A DNA stretch of 64,000 nucleotides from an uncultured Brevinema sp. (GTDB taxonomy: Bacteria > Spirochaetota > Brevinematia > Brevinematales > Brevinemataceae): positions 62,001 to 126,000 of the forward strand of contig CAMQVI010000001.1 in the NCBI GenBank assembly GCA_947038195.1, in the 5' to 3' direction. The position numbers and the translations under genes were made by a program. Of this stretch, positions 39,227 through 48,729 are shown piece by piece (the first letter of the stretch is position 1; each line of letters begins with the position of its first letter). The notes beneath the pieces were generated by a model. The model was given only the letters and a program-made list of their open reading frames with translations. It made no database searches and was not told the DNA's origin.

Positions 39227-39363
39227 AGGACTGTTACTATATTATAAAAAATAATATCGGTTTGTTTTGTTCTGAGGGGTCATAATTTCCTACACCCTGC
39301 AGGATATACAAACTGCTTTATCCCCCTATATTTCGATTTTGAAGTATGGGGGATATTTTTTTT
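39227..39363 (+). ncRNA. Candidate free-standing structured small RNA (~137 nt)
   Basis: Own promoter; hairpin ATATTAT-AAAAA-ATAATAT (39239-39257); stem CGGTTTGT(39258-39265)/ACAAACTG(39308-39315); terminator ATCCCCC(39320-39326)/GGGGGAT(39348-39354) plus T run; no ORF. Confidence 0.6.
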
Positions 39364-39415
39364 GAATAATTAACTTATAAGATTGTAGTAAATGATGTGG
39401 GACTTGTTACACAAA

Positions 39416-39456
39416 ATAAAATACCCTAACTTATGCTAGGGTATTTTGATTTAATA
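39416..39456 (-). terminator. glnN terminator
   Basis: AAAATACCCTAACTTATGCTAGGGTATTTT. Confidence 0.75.
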
Positions 39457-39465
39457 GTAGAGAAA

Positions 39466-41634
39466 TTATACGACGCTATAGAGTAAATCTTCATAGGTGG
39501 GGAGACTCCATTGGTCTCTAGGAATCCATGTTTCTAGGGGGTCTAGGATAGCTCTTAGCTCTTCCATAGTGCTTAAAACACTATCTCTATAATAGAAAGC
39601 TCTTTCTTTATTTTTATGGGTGTTTACGGTGATTAATTGCTCTTCTAGTAGGAGGAGGAGCTGATACATATCTTTAGAGTAGTGGGTGAATTTTAGTAAG
39701 AGGGTTTCTTCTAGGGAGAAATCTAGGGATAGAGATTTTTTGAGGGAGATACTTTCTGCTAGGCTTTTTTGGTAGCGTAGGGTATCTGGGAGGATGTTCT
39801 TTTTAATCATTTCTAATAGGGTTAGAGCCTCTAAACGCACGGTTTTACAATAGGTTTTAAGGAGTAATCCATAACGGGATTCGCTCTCTAAACGGGAAAG
39901 AACATGATGTTTTTCTAATACGGCGATATTATCTTCTTTTATAAGAGCTTGGAGGGCATCGGGGGCGTTTTTATTGATGGAGAGGCCTCTTTTTTGAGCT
40001 TCTTCTTCCCACTCTTTAGAGTAGTTGTTGCCGTTGAATATGATTTTTTTATGGGTTTTAATGGTATCTTTAATGAGTTTTTGTAAATCTTCGGTGAAGT
40101 TAGTGCTTTTTTCTAACACCTCGGTAAAAGATTCTAGGGATTCTGCTACAATGGTATTGATAATCCAGTTAGGGTGAGCGATGGATAGGGCAGAGCCTAC
40201 CATTCTGTACTCAAATTTATTGTTGGTGAAGGCAAAGGGGGAGGTACGATTTCTATCGGTGACATCTCTAGGGAAATGGGGTAGGGTAGAGACGCCGATT
40301 TCTAATTTTTGTTTTTTATCGCCACAATAAGGGGTGTCGTTTTCTATGGCTTCTAAAATGGCTGTTAATTCATTTCCTAGAAAGATAGAAATAATAGCGG
40401 GGGGAGCTTCGTTCCCTCCTAGTCTATGGTCATTAGCTGCGGTGGCTACGGAGGCTCTTAAAAGGTCTTGATAGCTATCCACGGCTTTAATCACTGCCAT
40501 AAGAAATAGTAAAAATTGAGCATTGTCTTGAGGGGTGTCACCAGGGTCTAGGAGATTATGTCCTGTATCTGTAATCAAAGACCAGTTATTATGTTTACCA
40601 CTGCCATTGATTCCTGCAAAAGGTTTTTCGTGAAGAAGACAGGCTAATCCATGTTTATCAGCGATATCTTGCATGAGCTCCATGGTGAGCTGATTATGGT
40701 CTGTGGCAATATTAGCCGTCTCAAAGAGAGGGGCTAATTCGTGTTGGGCAGGGGCAACTTCGTTATGTTGCATTTTAGATAGTACCCCTAATTTTAGGAG
40801 TTCCTCTTCTAATTCTTGCATAAAGTCTAAGACTTTGGCTTTAATAGCACCATAATAATGGTCTTCCATATCTTGCCCTTTTAGAGCCTTAGCTCCAAAT
40901 AAAGTGCGGCCACAATGCAAAAGGTCTGGGCGAAGGAGAAAGAGCTCCTTATCCACTAAAAAGTACTCTTGTTCGGCTCCTACGGTGGGGATTATTTTTT
41001 GTACGTCTTTATGCCCAAAAAGTTTTAGGATACGTTGAGCTTGTTTATCTATGGCTTCTAAGGATCTAATGAGGGGGGTTTTTTTATCCAAAGCTTCGCC
41101 AGCATAAGAACAAAACATTGTAGGAATACAAAGGACATTATCTTTAATAAAAGCATAGGATGTAGCATCCCAAGCGGTGTATCCTCTCGCTTCAAAGGTA
41201 GTTCTCAAGCCTCCGTTAGGGAAACTAGAAGCATCGGATTCTCCTTTTACTAACTCTTTTCCTGAAAAGGATAGTAAAACGCCGTGATCTCCATCAGGCA
41301 CAATAAAACTAGTATGCTTTTCTGCTGTAATACCTGTCATAGGCTGAAACCAGTGGGTGAAATGGTAGGCTCCATTTTCTATAGCCCAATTTTTCATTGC
41401 CTCTGCAATGATATTAGCCATATCTAAACTTAAAGGAGATCCCATTAGTAAGGTTTTTTTGAAAGAGGCAAATATCTCTTGGGGGAGCATTTCTTTCATT
41501 ACTTTTCCATTGAAAACGTTAGTCCCATATAATTCTGTGATATTTTTAGGCATAGAATCCTTATTTTCACTCACTAGTAGTCTCCTTGATGGTTTTTCAT
41601 GTGATATTATAGACGATTGTTTGTTTTTTATCAA
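39466..41634 (-). CDS. glnN: Type III glutamine synthetase
   Basis: YHFTHWFQPMTGITAEKHTSF, NGGLRTTFEARGYTAWD, VGAEQEYFLVD, KHNNWSLITDTGHNLLDPG. Confidence 0.95.
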   Translation of the reverse strand: MIKNKQSSIISHEKPSRRLLVSENKDSMPKNITELYGTNVFNGKVMKEMLPQEIFASFKKTLLMGSPLSLDMANIIAEAMKNWAIENGAYHFTHWFQPMTGITAEKHTSFIVPDGDHGVLLSFSGKELVKGESDASSFPNGGLRTTFEARGYTAWDATSYAFIKDNVLCIPTMFCSYAGEALDKKTPLIRSLEAIDKQAQRILKLFGHKDVQKIIPTVGAEQEYFLVDKELFLLRPDLLHCGRTLFGAKALKGQDMEDHYYGAIKAKVLDFMQELEEELLKLGVLSKMQHNEVAPAQHELAPLFETANIATDHNQLTMELMQDIADKHGLACLLHEKPFAGINGSGKHNNWSLITDTGHNLLDPGDTPQDNAQFLLFLMAVIKAVDSYQDLLRASVATAANDHRLGGNEAPPAIISIFLGNELTAILEAIENDTPYCGDKKQKLEIGVSTLPHFPRDVTDRNRTSPFAFTNNKFEYRMVGSALSIAHPNWIINTIVAESLESFTEVLEKSTNFTEDLQKLIKDTIKTHKKIIFNGNNYSKEWEEEAQKRGLSINKNAPDALQALIKEDNIAVLEKHHVLSRLESESRYGLLLKTYCKTVRLEALTLLEMIKKNILPDTLRYQKSLAESISLKKSLSLDFSLEETLLLKFTHYSKDMYQLLLLLEEQLITVNTHKNKERAFYYRDSVLSTMEELRAILDPLETWIPRDQWSLPTYEDLLYSVV

Positions 41635-41682
41635 GGAAATACATTGAAATAGTGAATATAATTTTATGCCTGTTTTTTAATC

Positions 41683-41723
41683 AAAAAAAAGACTCCCTAT
41701 CATCTAGGGAGTCTTTTTTTTGA
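41683..41723. terminator. Terminator
   Basis: AAAAAAAAGACTCCCTATCATCTAGGGAGTCTTTTTTTT. Confidence 0.85.
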
Positions 41724-41731
41724 TTAATGGA

Positions 41732-42865
41732 TTATTTTTTTTGACTAATTAGTCCTGCGTGAACTTCAGGGGTGCGGACACCTGCTTTGATTTCACCAGA
41801 TACATGCCATACCATACCATCTTTCACAAGAACAGGGAAAGGACCAGCTCCTCCGTAAAAAGGAATAGTACCTACGCTATACCACTGATTTTTAGTGGTA
41901 TTGTAGACCATTTGATTGGTACTGAAGTTAAATTGTTCGGGGCTTCTGTTGAAGTAGTCTTGTCTGAAAGCTTCTAATTCTGCTCCTTTTAGGGAACCTA
42001 ACTGAGTTATAGCATCATCAAAAACTTGTTTATTAACACCACCTAATATAAGGATTTCGTCTGCAGATAGAGGTACAGCTGCACCACCACCAACAGTATA
42101 AGGTATGTTTTCCAAGGAGGAATTAGCTAAAGCAGACCATGTATTATTATCCAAATCATAAGCGTAAGAATCAACAAGAGTTAGACTGCCTAATCCATTG
42201 AAAATATAAAATTTATTATTCGCTAGTAGGTAAGGCATTTGTACTCTGGGTTCTCCAGGGATATCTGCTAGAGAAATGGATTCTTTAGTGTTTAGATTGA
42301 AAGTGTGAAGTTTATTAGAAGATTTTTTGTTCTGGCGTCCTCCAGCTAAATAAAGCACATTATCTTTAACAACGGCTGCGCCTGCTGCAAAAGTGAAAGG
42401 CAGTGTAGCGACTTCTGTCACAAGAGGTGTGTTTTCGTTAAGAGTAATAGAATAAATGGTAGCAGAATCTCCGTCTTTATTTTCTCCTCCTATAAAGTAA
42501 AGAGAATCTCCCACACTTACGGTATGTCCCGTAGCTAGTTTTTTAGGTAATTGCCCAGATCCTACATGAGACAAAGTGTTATCGCTATTAATGTCAAAGA
42601 CAAAAATATCACGGTAGAACTCTTTAGCTCCTCCCTCAATGACAGGTGCGTAAGGAAAATTAGCTCCCCCGGCGATGATTAGTTTATCCCCAATAAATCC
42701 AGAAAAAGCTCCAGAAACACCGATAGATTCTGTGAATCCAGCAGGTATGGGTAGTAGTCCAATGAGTTTCCAATCAGCCACATGGTTTTTGGGCTTAGGG
42801 GTGCAGGCTAGGGTAGTGGTAAGTGCTAGTAAGATAAGTGTTAATTTTTTCATTTTATCCTCCAA
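41732..42865 (-). CDS. Kelch-repeat lipoprotein, N-acetylneuraminate epimerase (NanM)-like
   Basis: Lipobox TTLACT; kelch motifs (LYFIGGENKDGDSATIY, LYLAGGRQNKKSSN, ILILGGVNKQVFDD). Confidence 0.75.
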   Translation of the reverse strand: MEDKMKKLTLILLALTTTLACTPKPKNHVADWKLIGLLPIPAGFTESIGVSGAFSGFIGDKLIIAGGANFPYAPVIEGGAKEFYRDIFVFDINSDNTLSHVGSGQLPKKLATGHTVSVGDSLYFIGGENKDGDSATIYSITLNENTPLVTEVATLPFTFAAGAAVVKDNVLYLAGGRQNKKSSNKLHTFNLNTKESISLADIPGEPRVQMPYLLANNKFYIFNGLGSLTLVDSYAYDLDNNTWSALANSSLENIPYTVGGGAAVPLSADEILILGGVNKQVFDDAITQLGSLKGAELEAFRQDYFNRSPEQFNFSTNQMVYNTTKNQWYSVGTIPFYGGAGPFPVLVKDGMVWHVSGEIKAGVRTPEVHAGLISQKK

Positions 42866-42959
42866 TGGGATTTTAAATATTTCTTCATTATATAGGGAAA
42901 GCTATTTTTTGTCAACATGAAAAAGGAATTAATTCTGGGCTTTTTTTTTTGATTTTTCA

Positions 42960-43001
42960 ATTTAATTTGATATATTTAATTTGACATGTATAATTTGACA
43001 T
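42960..43001 (+). repeat. Three head-to-tail 14-bp repeats overlapping the -35 of the ABC-transporter promoter
   Basis: ATTTAATTTGATAT / ATTTAATTTGACAT / GTATAATTTGACAT; promoter TTGACA (42995-43000) - 18 - TATACT (43019-43024). Confidence 0.65.
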
Positions 43002-43056
43002 AGCTAGGAATAATAGTGTATACTTTGGGTATATTAAGTTAAATGGAGGCAATACC

Positions 43057-43848
43057 GTGTCTAAAAATAGAAGTTTAATAATGGCAATGAGTGTACTGAT
43101 ATTGGGAGCTTGTGCTAAAACAGATAACAATAAACTAATCGTAGGAATGGAATTGGCCTATCCTCCTTTTGAGACTAAAGATATCGATGGTAATCCTTAT
43201 GGAGTTAGTGTAGATATAGCTTACGCTTTAGGAGAATATTTAGGAAAAGAAGTAGTCATAGAGAACACGGGGTGGTCAGGGCTTATCCCCGCTTTACAAA
43301 CTAAGAAAGTGGATCTTATTATCTCTTCCATGGGAATTACAGAGGATAGAAAAAAACAAGTAGCTTTTTCTGAGCCTTATTCTAAAGCTTCTATTGCTAT
43401 GCTGGTTAGTGCCAAATCTGATGTGCTTTCTGTAGAAGACCTAAACCAGAAAGGTCGTGTTGTTGCTGTAAAACAAGGGACTGTTCCTTTTTTATACGCT
43501 CATCGTGATTTGACCAATGCTACCATAAACTCTTTTACCAGTGAAAGTGCTGCTGTAACAGAAGTTATTCAAGGGAAAGCTGATGCTATGTTATACGACC
43601 AACTCACTATTTATAAAAATTGGCAAAGTAATCCTGATACCACTAGAATGGTGGCTATTAAGTTGGCAGATGAAGATATTGATTTTTGGGGAATAGGTAT
43701 TAATAAAAATAATACGAATCTTATTACTAATGTTAATGCTTTCTTAAAAGAATTTAAAGAAAAAAATGGTTATGAACCTATTATAGAAAAACATCTAAAA
43801 AAAGAGAAAATCCTTTTTGATGAATATGGTTTTGACTTTTTCTTCTAA
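43057..43848 (+). CDS. Amino-acid ABC transporter substrate-binding lipoprotein (GTG start)
   Basis: MSVLILGACAK lipobox; LIVGMELAYPPFETKDIDGNPYGVSVDIAYALGEYL. Confidence 0.92.
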   Translation: MSKNRSLIMAMSVLILGACAKTDNNKLIVGMELAYPPFETKDIDGNPYGVSVDIAYALGEYLGKEVVIENTGWSGLIPALQTKKVDLIISSMGITEDRKKQVAFSEPYSKASIAMLVSAKSDVLSVEDLNQKGRVVAVKQGTVPFLYAHRDLTNATINSFTSESAAVTEVIQGKADAMLYDQLTIYKNWQSNPDTTRMVAIKLADEDIDFWGIGINKNNTNLITNVNAFLKEFKEKNGYEPIIEKHLKKEKILFDEYGFDFFF

Positions 43849-43866
43849 TAAAAACAGGATGATAGT

Positions 43867-44643
43867 ATGTTCAAAAAACTTTTTTTAGAAAAAAAGGAAA
43901 TTACTAAAACTCAGAGTATTGTTAATGGTATTTTACTCATTTTCATCGTTTCTTTTTTCTTATATATTACAATACATAGACTGCAATTAGATTTAGATTT
44001 TTCTATTCTTTTTCAGTATCAAAATCGTTTTATTTATGGGCTTATGATGACTATCGTTATCAGCTTTTTTGCTCTTATTTTAAGCACGGTGCTAGGTACT
44101 CTTACGGCTATGGGCGTAAGGTCTAAGATTATTATTATATCTTACCTTTGTAAAGCTTATATTCAAATTATTAGAGGGACTCCTCTATTGGTGCAGATAT
44201 TTTTCTTCTACTACATTGTAGGAACAGCTTGGGGTATAGACAATCGCTATGTAGCTGGAATACTAATTTTATCTCTCTTTGAGGGAGCTTATATTAGTGA
44301 GATTATTAGAGGGGGCTTGGCTTCTATTGAAAATCAGCAATATGAAATCGCAAGAGCTATAGGCTTAACAAGAGGGCAAACTTTAAAATTAATAGTAATG
44401 CCTCAACTAATCATACGCATTATGCCTGCATTGGCAGGGCAATTCGCTTCTATTATTAAAGACTCATCATTACTATCTGTGGTAGCGATTATAGAGCTTA
44501 CCCAAACTACTCAAGAAATCAGCGCTATAAATTATTCTTTGTTTGAAAACTATCTATTCTTAGGGGCTTTGTACTTTGCTTTAACTTTCCCTATCATTTT
44601 ACTAAGTCAATATTTGGAGAAAAAGTACTGCTATGTATGTTAG
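43867..44643 (+). CDS. Amino-acid ABC transporter permease
   Basis: IRGTPLLVQIFFFYY; EIIRGGLASIENQQYEIARAIGLTRGQT. Confidence 0.95.
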   Translation: MFKKLFLEKKEITKTQSIVNGILLIFIVSFFLYITIHRLQLDLDFSILFQYQNRFIYGLMMTIVISFFALILSTVLGTLTAMGVRSKIIIISYLCKAYIQIIRGTPLLVQIFFFYYIVGTAWGIDNRYVAGILILSLFEGAYISEIIRGGLASIENQQYEIARAIGLTRGQTLKLIVMPQLIIRIMPALAGQFASIIKDSSLLSVVAIIELTQTTQEISAINYSLFENYLFLGALYFALTFPIILLSQYLEKKYCYVC

Positions 44644-45361
44644 ATTTGATAATTTAGGACACTCATTTTCGGAAGATGTCAAAGTTTTAAATAATATTAA
44701 TTTAGAAATAGATGCTTCTTCTATGGCTATCATAGGCCCTTCTGGAGGCGGGAAATCTACCCTTCTTCGTGTTTTAGGCGGAATGATATACCCTAGTGAA
44801 GGGGCTTTTTATTTTGATGATAAGAAAATAGATTTTCGTAAAAACCCCGAATGGCATAAAAAAATAGGCTTTGTTTTTCAAAGTAATGGCTTATTTCCCC
44901 ATTTAACAGGGTCACAGAATATTACAATGCCCCTAACAGAGGTATTTGGGTACTCTCTAGCAGATGCTAAAGAAATGGCTTTTGAATTGTTGGAGCGTTT
45001 TGGCTTGGAGCAAGATGGGTGTAAATTTCCCCACCAACTGTCTGGGGGACAACAGCAACGTATTGCCATAGCAAGAGCAGTAGCATCAAAACCTAAAATA
45101 CTCCTCTTAGACGAACCCACGTCAGCTCTAGATCCAGAATTCACCTCTGAGGTGTTGGATATGGTGGATGAATTAAGGACAGATGGGCTAAAAATCATAG
45201 TGGTTACTCATCACATGGGGTTTGCTCGACTGTCTTGCGATAAAGCAATGTTCCTCTATGGGGGGAATGTGATGGAAGTAGGGGACAGTAAGGATTTTTT
45301 CACTTCTCCCAAAAATCCAGAATTACAATCCTTTTTAGATAAAATTTTAGAATGGAATTAA
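44633..45361 (+). CDS. Amino-acid ABC transporter ATP-binding protein
   Basis: Walker A GPSGGGKST, LSGGQQQRIAIARA, LLLDEPTSALDPE. Confidence 0.96.
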   Translation: MYVRFDNLGHSFSEDVKVLNNINLEIDASSMAIIGPSGGGKSTLLRVLGGMIYPSEGAFYFDDKKIDFRKNPEWHKKIGFVFQSNGLFPHLTGSQNITMPLTEVFGYSLADAKEMAFELLERFGLEQDGCKFPHQLSGGQQQRIAIARAVASKPKILLLDEPTSALDPEFTSEVLDMVDELRTDGLKIIVVTHHMGFARLSCDKAMFLYGGNVMEVGDSKDFFTSPKNPELQSFLDKILEWN

Positions 45362-45484
45362 AATATAACTAAGTTTGATAAAAATTATTTATTGAACTTA
45401 GTTATATTAGTATATATTGTAATTATAGATTGACATAAATTGAAAAATCGTTCTATAATTAAATTAAAGTAAAAGTGTTATATA

Positions 45485-46873
45485 ATGACGGAGGATATGT
45501 TGAGTAATATTCAAATCACCGAAACAGTCCTTAGGGACGGGCATCAATCTCTATTGGCTACAAGAATGCCTACAGAGGATATGCTACCTATTATTGAAAA
45601 GATGGATGAAGTGGGCTATAGGTCTTTGGAAATGTGGGGTGGAGCGACTTTTGATGTCGCAATGCGTTTCCTTAATCAAGACCCTTGGGAAAGATTGAGA
45701 GAGATAAAAAAATTAGCAAAAAAAACCCCCTTACAAATGTTATTAAGAGGTCAAACCCTTGTAGGGTATAGACATTATGCTGATGATACTGTAGATTTAT
45801 TTGTTCGTAAATCTATAGAAAATGGTATTGATATTGTTCGTATTTTTGATGCTTTAAATGATGTCAATAATATCAAAAACCCTCTCAAAGCAGTTAAAAA
45901 ATATGGGGGTATTGCTCAGGTAGCAATGTCTTATAGTATTAGCCCTATCCATACATTAGATTTTTATCTAAATCTTGCAAAAGAATATCAAGATTTAGGG
46001 GCTGATGAAATTGCAATTAAAGACATGGCTGGTATTTTATTACCAGAGCGTGGTTATGAATTAGTAAAAGCTCTTAAAAAAGCTATGCCCAATATGCCTA
46101 TTGTTGTACATACCCATGATACGGCAGGTACAGGGTCTATGTTGTATCTTAAAGTGATCGAAGCAGGAGCAGACGTTATAGATACCTCTATTTCTTCTTT
46201 GGGGGGAGGATCCTCTCAGCCTGTTACAGAAAGTATTGTTAAATCTTTAGAAGGTAGTAAATATCCTACTAATTTAAATCAAGAGCTACTCTCTGACATT
46301 GCAGAATATTTTAAGACGATGAGAAATAAATACTTGGAACAAGGTTTAATAGATATCCAATCTTATTTTACAGAACCTAAATTAATTGAGTATCAATTAC
46401 CTGGGGGAATGCTTAGTAACCTAGTGTCTCAACTTAAATCACAAAAAGCAGGACATCGTTATGAAGAAGTGCTCAGAGAAATTCCTAAAGTAAGAAAAGA
46501 TTTTGGTTATCCTGCTCTTGTTACACCTCTTAGCCAAATCGTAGGAACACAAGCTGTTATGAATGTTCTTTTAGATGAACGCTATAAAATTTGTTCTAAA
46601 GAAGCAAAAGATTATATTCAAGGTTTTTACGGAAAAAGCTCTGTGCCTATCGATGAAGATATAAGAGAAAAAATCTGTGGAACTAAAGAAGAATATAAAG
46701 GGTCTCCTTCCGATTTAGTTAAGCCTGAGCTCGAAGATGCTAGAAAAGAATTTGCTGGAGTGGCTGATAGCGATGAAGAATTACTGTCTTGTATTCTTTT
46801 TCCTCAAGTAGCTAAACCTTATTTAGAATCTAAAAAAACAAGTGCTCCTATAGAGATAGAAATACTACCATAA
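45485..46873 (+). CDS. oadA: Oxaloacetate decarboxylase alpha (carboxyltransferase) subunit, lacking the biotin domain
   Basis: ITETVLRDGHQSLLATRMPTEDMLPI, IKDMAGILLP, VHTHDTAGTG. Confidence 0.93.
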   Translation: MTEDMLSNIQITETVLRDGHQSLLATRMPTEDMLPIIEKMDEVGYRSLEMWGGATFDVAMRFLNQDPWERLREIKKLAKKTPLQMLLRGQTLVGYRHYADDTVDLFVRKSIENGIDIVRIFDALNDVNNIKNPLKAVKKYGGIAQVAMSYSISPIHTLDFYLNLAKEYQDLGADEIAIKDMAGILLPERGYELVKALKKAMPNMPIVVHTHDTAGTGSMLYLKVIEAGADVIDTSISSLGGGSSQPVTESIVKSLEGSKYPTNLNQELLSDIAEYFKTMRNKYLEQGLIDIQSYFTEPKLIEYQLPGGMLSNLVSQLKSQKAGHRYEEVLREIPKVRKDFGYPALVTPLSQIVGTQAVMNVLLDERYKICSKEAKDYIQGFYGKSSVPIDEDIREKICGTKEEYKGSPSDLVKPELEDARKEFAGVADSDEELLSCILFPQVAKPYLESKKTSAPIEIEILP

Positions 46874-46889
46874 ACGAAGGAGATAGAAG

Positions 46890-47180
46890 ATGTTTGGAAA
46901 TGAATTGACCTTTGCTGAAGTTATGACGGTAACAGTTGTAGGGATGGGTGTTGTATTTTTTGTACTGATACTTCTTACGGGGATATTATCGTTATTTCGT
47001 TTTATTCCTAATATGGAAGAAGCTCCTGCTGTTACGACTTCACCATCAGCAACTCCTTCTCCTGTTTCTTCGGTAAATCCTTTACATAAAGCTATTATCG
47101 TAGCTGCTATTTTCGACAATGAAGATATCAATGAAAAGAAAAATTACGTTCGTATTAAGAATATTCGTAGAATATCCTAA
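46890..47180 (+). CDS. oadG: Oxaloacetate decarboxylase gamma subunit-like protein
   Basis: Single membrane span VTVVGMGVVFFVLILLTGIL; operon position. Confidence 0.75.
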   Translation: MFGNELTFAEVMTVTVVGMGVVFFVLILLTGILSLFRFIPNMEEAPAVTTSPSATPSPVSSVNPLHKAIIVAAIFDNEDINEKKNYVRIKNIRRIS

Positions 47181-47207
47181 ACAATAATAAAGATATATAG
47201 GGAGATA

Positions 47208-47570
47208 ATGATGACCAAAATTTATAAAGTAAAAGTTGAAGGAAATACCTACGAAGTAGAACTAGAGTTAGTGTCAGAATCTTCCGCTAGTATGAGTGCC
47301 CCTGTTGTAGCAACGCCTTCTGCTACTACTCCTGCAACAACAGCGGTTACTGGCACAGGTATCCCTGTGACTTCCCCTATGCAGGGAAATATTTGGAAAA
47401 TCCTTAAAAAAACAGGAGAAACAGTAAAAGCTGGAGAGACTATTTTAATTTTAGAAGCCATGAAAATGGAAAATAATATTGTAGCCCCTAAAGATGGAAC
47501 TATTACTGCTATTGCTGTGAAAGAAGGGGATACGGTTGATAGTGGAGCACTATTGGCTGAGTTAGCGTAG
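47208..47570 (+). CDS. Biotin carboxyl carrier protein of the decarboxylase
   Basis: VTSPMQGNIWKILKKTGETVKAGETILILEAMKMENNIVAP. Confidence 0.93.
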   Translation: MMTKIYKVKVEGNTYEVELELVSESSASMSAPVVATPSATTPATTAVTGTGIPVTSPMQGNIWKILKKTGETVKAGETILILEAMKMENNIVAPKDGTITAIAVKEGDTVDSGALLAELA

Positions 47571-47579
47571 GAGTTAATA

Positions 47580-48701
47580 ATGCAAGAATTATTATTAAAT
47601 CTATACCAAACTACGGGAATAGCACTTATGACCTTACCAGGGCTTTTCATGATATCTATTGCTTTAGTGTTATTATATTTAGCTATTAAAAAGGGCTATG
47701 AGCCTTATTTGTTACTTCCTATTGCATTTGGAATGCTATGGATAAACCTCCCCGCTGCTGTAGGGGAAGGCTTAATGGAACCTGGTGGTTTGCTCTATTA
47801 TCTTTATCAAGGAATCAAATTGGGGATTTATCCTCCTCTGATATTTTTAGGAATAGGGGTGATGACAGATTTTGGTCCTTTGATTGCTAATCCAAAAAGT
47901 TTACTATTAGGGGCTGCTGCTCAATTAGGTATTTTTGTAGCCTTTTGGCTTTCTATACTCTTGGGATTGACAGGACCTGAAGCTGCGTCTATTGGTATTA
48001 TTGGAGGAGCTGATGGCCCTACTGCCATTTATCTAACTTCTAAACTAGCTCCTCATTTATTGGGTCCTATTGCGGTAGCAGCCTATTCTTATATGGCATT
48101 GGTCCCCATTATTCAACCTCCCATTATGAGAATGCTTACGACTAAAGAAGAAAGACTTGTTAAAATGGAACAATTGAGAAAAGTATCTAAAACAGAAAAA
48201 ATATTATTCCCAATTATTGTAGCTATCGTAGTAATTTTATTAGTACCATCTGCTACTCCTTTAATAGGGATGCTCATGTTAGGTAATTTATTCAAAGAAA
48301 GTGGAGTGGTTCCTAATCTTGTAGAAAATGCTAAAAATGCTCTTTTATACGTTATTACTATTTTCTTAGGGGTTACGGTGGGTGCTACGGCACAAGCTGA
48401 GACTTTTTTAACGGTGGCCACTATTAAAATTTTAGTAATAGGACTGATTGCTTTCGCCTTTGGAACTATTGGTGGAGTGTTGTTAGGAAAATTGATGTAT
48501 ATTCTTAGTGGTAAAAAAATCAACCCTCTTATTGGGGCAGCAGGAGTTAGTGCTGTGCCAATGGCCGCTCGTGTGGTACAGAAGGTGGGTTCCGATGAGG
48601 ACCCTACAAACTTCTTATTAATGCATGCTATGGGACCTAATGTAGCAGGTGTAATTGGATCGGCTGTGGCAGCTGGGACTTTACTAAGTCTCTTTAAATA
48701 A
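47580..48701 (+). CDS. oadB: Na+-pumping oxaloacetate decarboxylase beta subunit
   Basis: [44 protein letters not shown]. Confidence 0.95.
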   Translation: MQELLLNLYQTTGIALMTLPGLFMISIALVLLYLAIKKGYEPYLLLPIAFGMLWINLPAAVGEGLMEPGGLLYYLYQGIKLGIYPPLIFLGIGVMTDFGPLIANPKSLLLGAAAQLGIFVAFWLSILLGLTGPEAASIGIIGGADGPTAIYLTSKLAPHLLGPIAVAAYSYMALVPIIQPPIMRMLTTKEERLVKMEQLRKVSKTEKILFPIIVAIVVILLVPSATPLIGMLMLGNLFKESGVVPNLVENAKNALLYVITIFLGVTVGATAQAETFLTVATIKILVIGLIAFAFGTIGGVLLGKLMYILSGKKINPLIGAAGVSAVPMAARVVQKVGSDEDPTNFLLMHAMGPNVAGVIGSAVAAGTLLSLFK

Positions 48702-48729
48702 TGGATGACTTCTTAATATAGGAAATACA

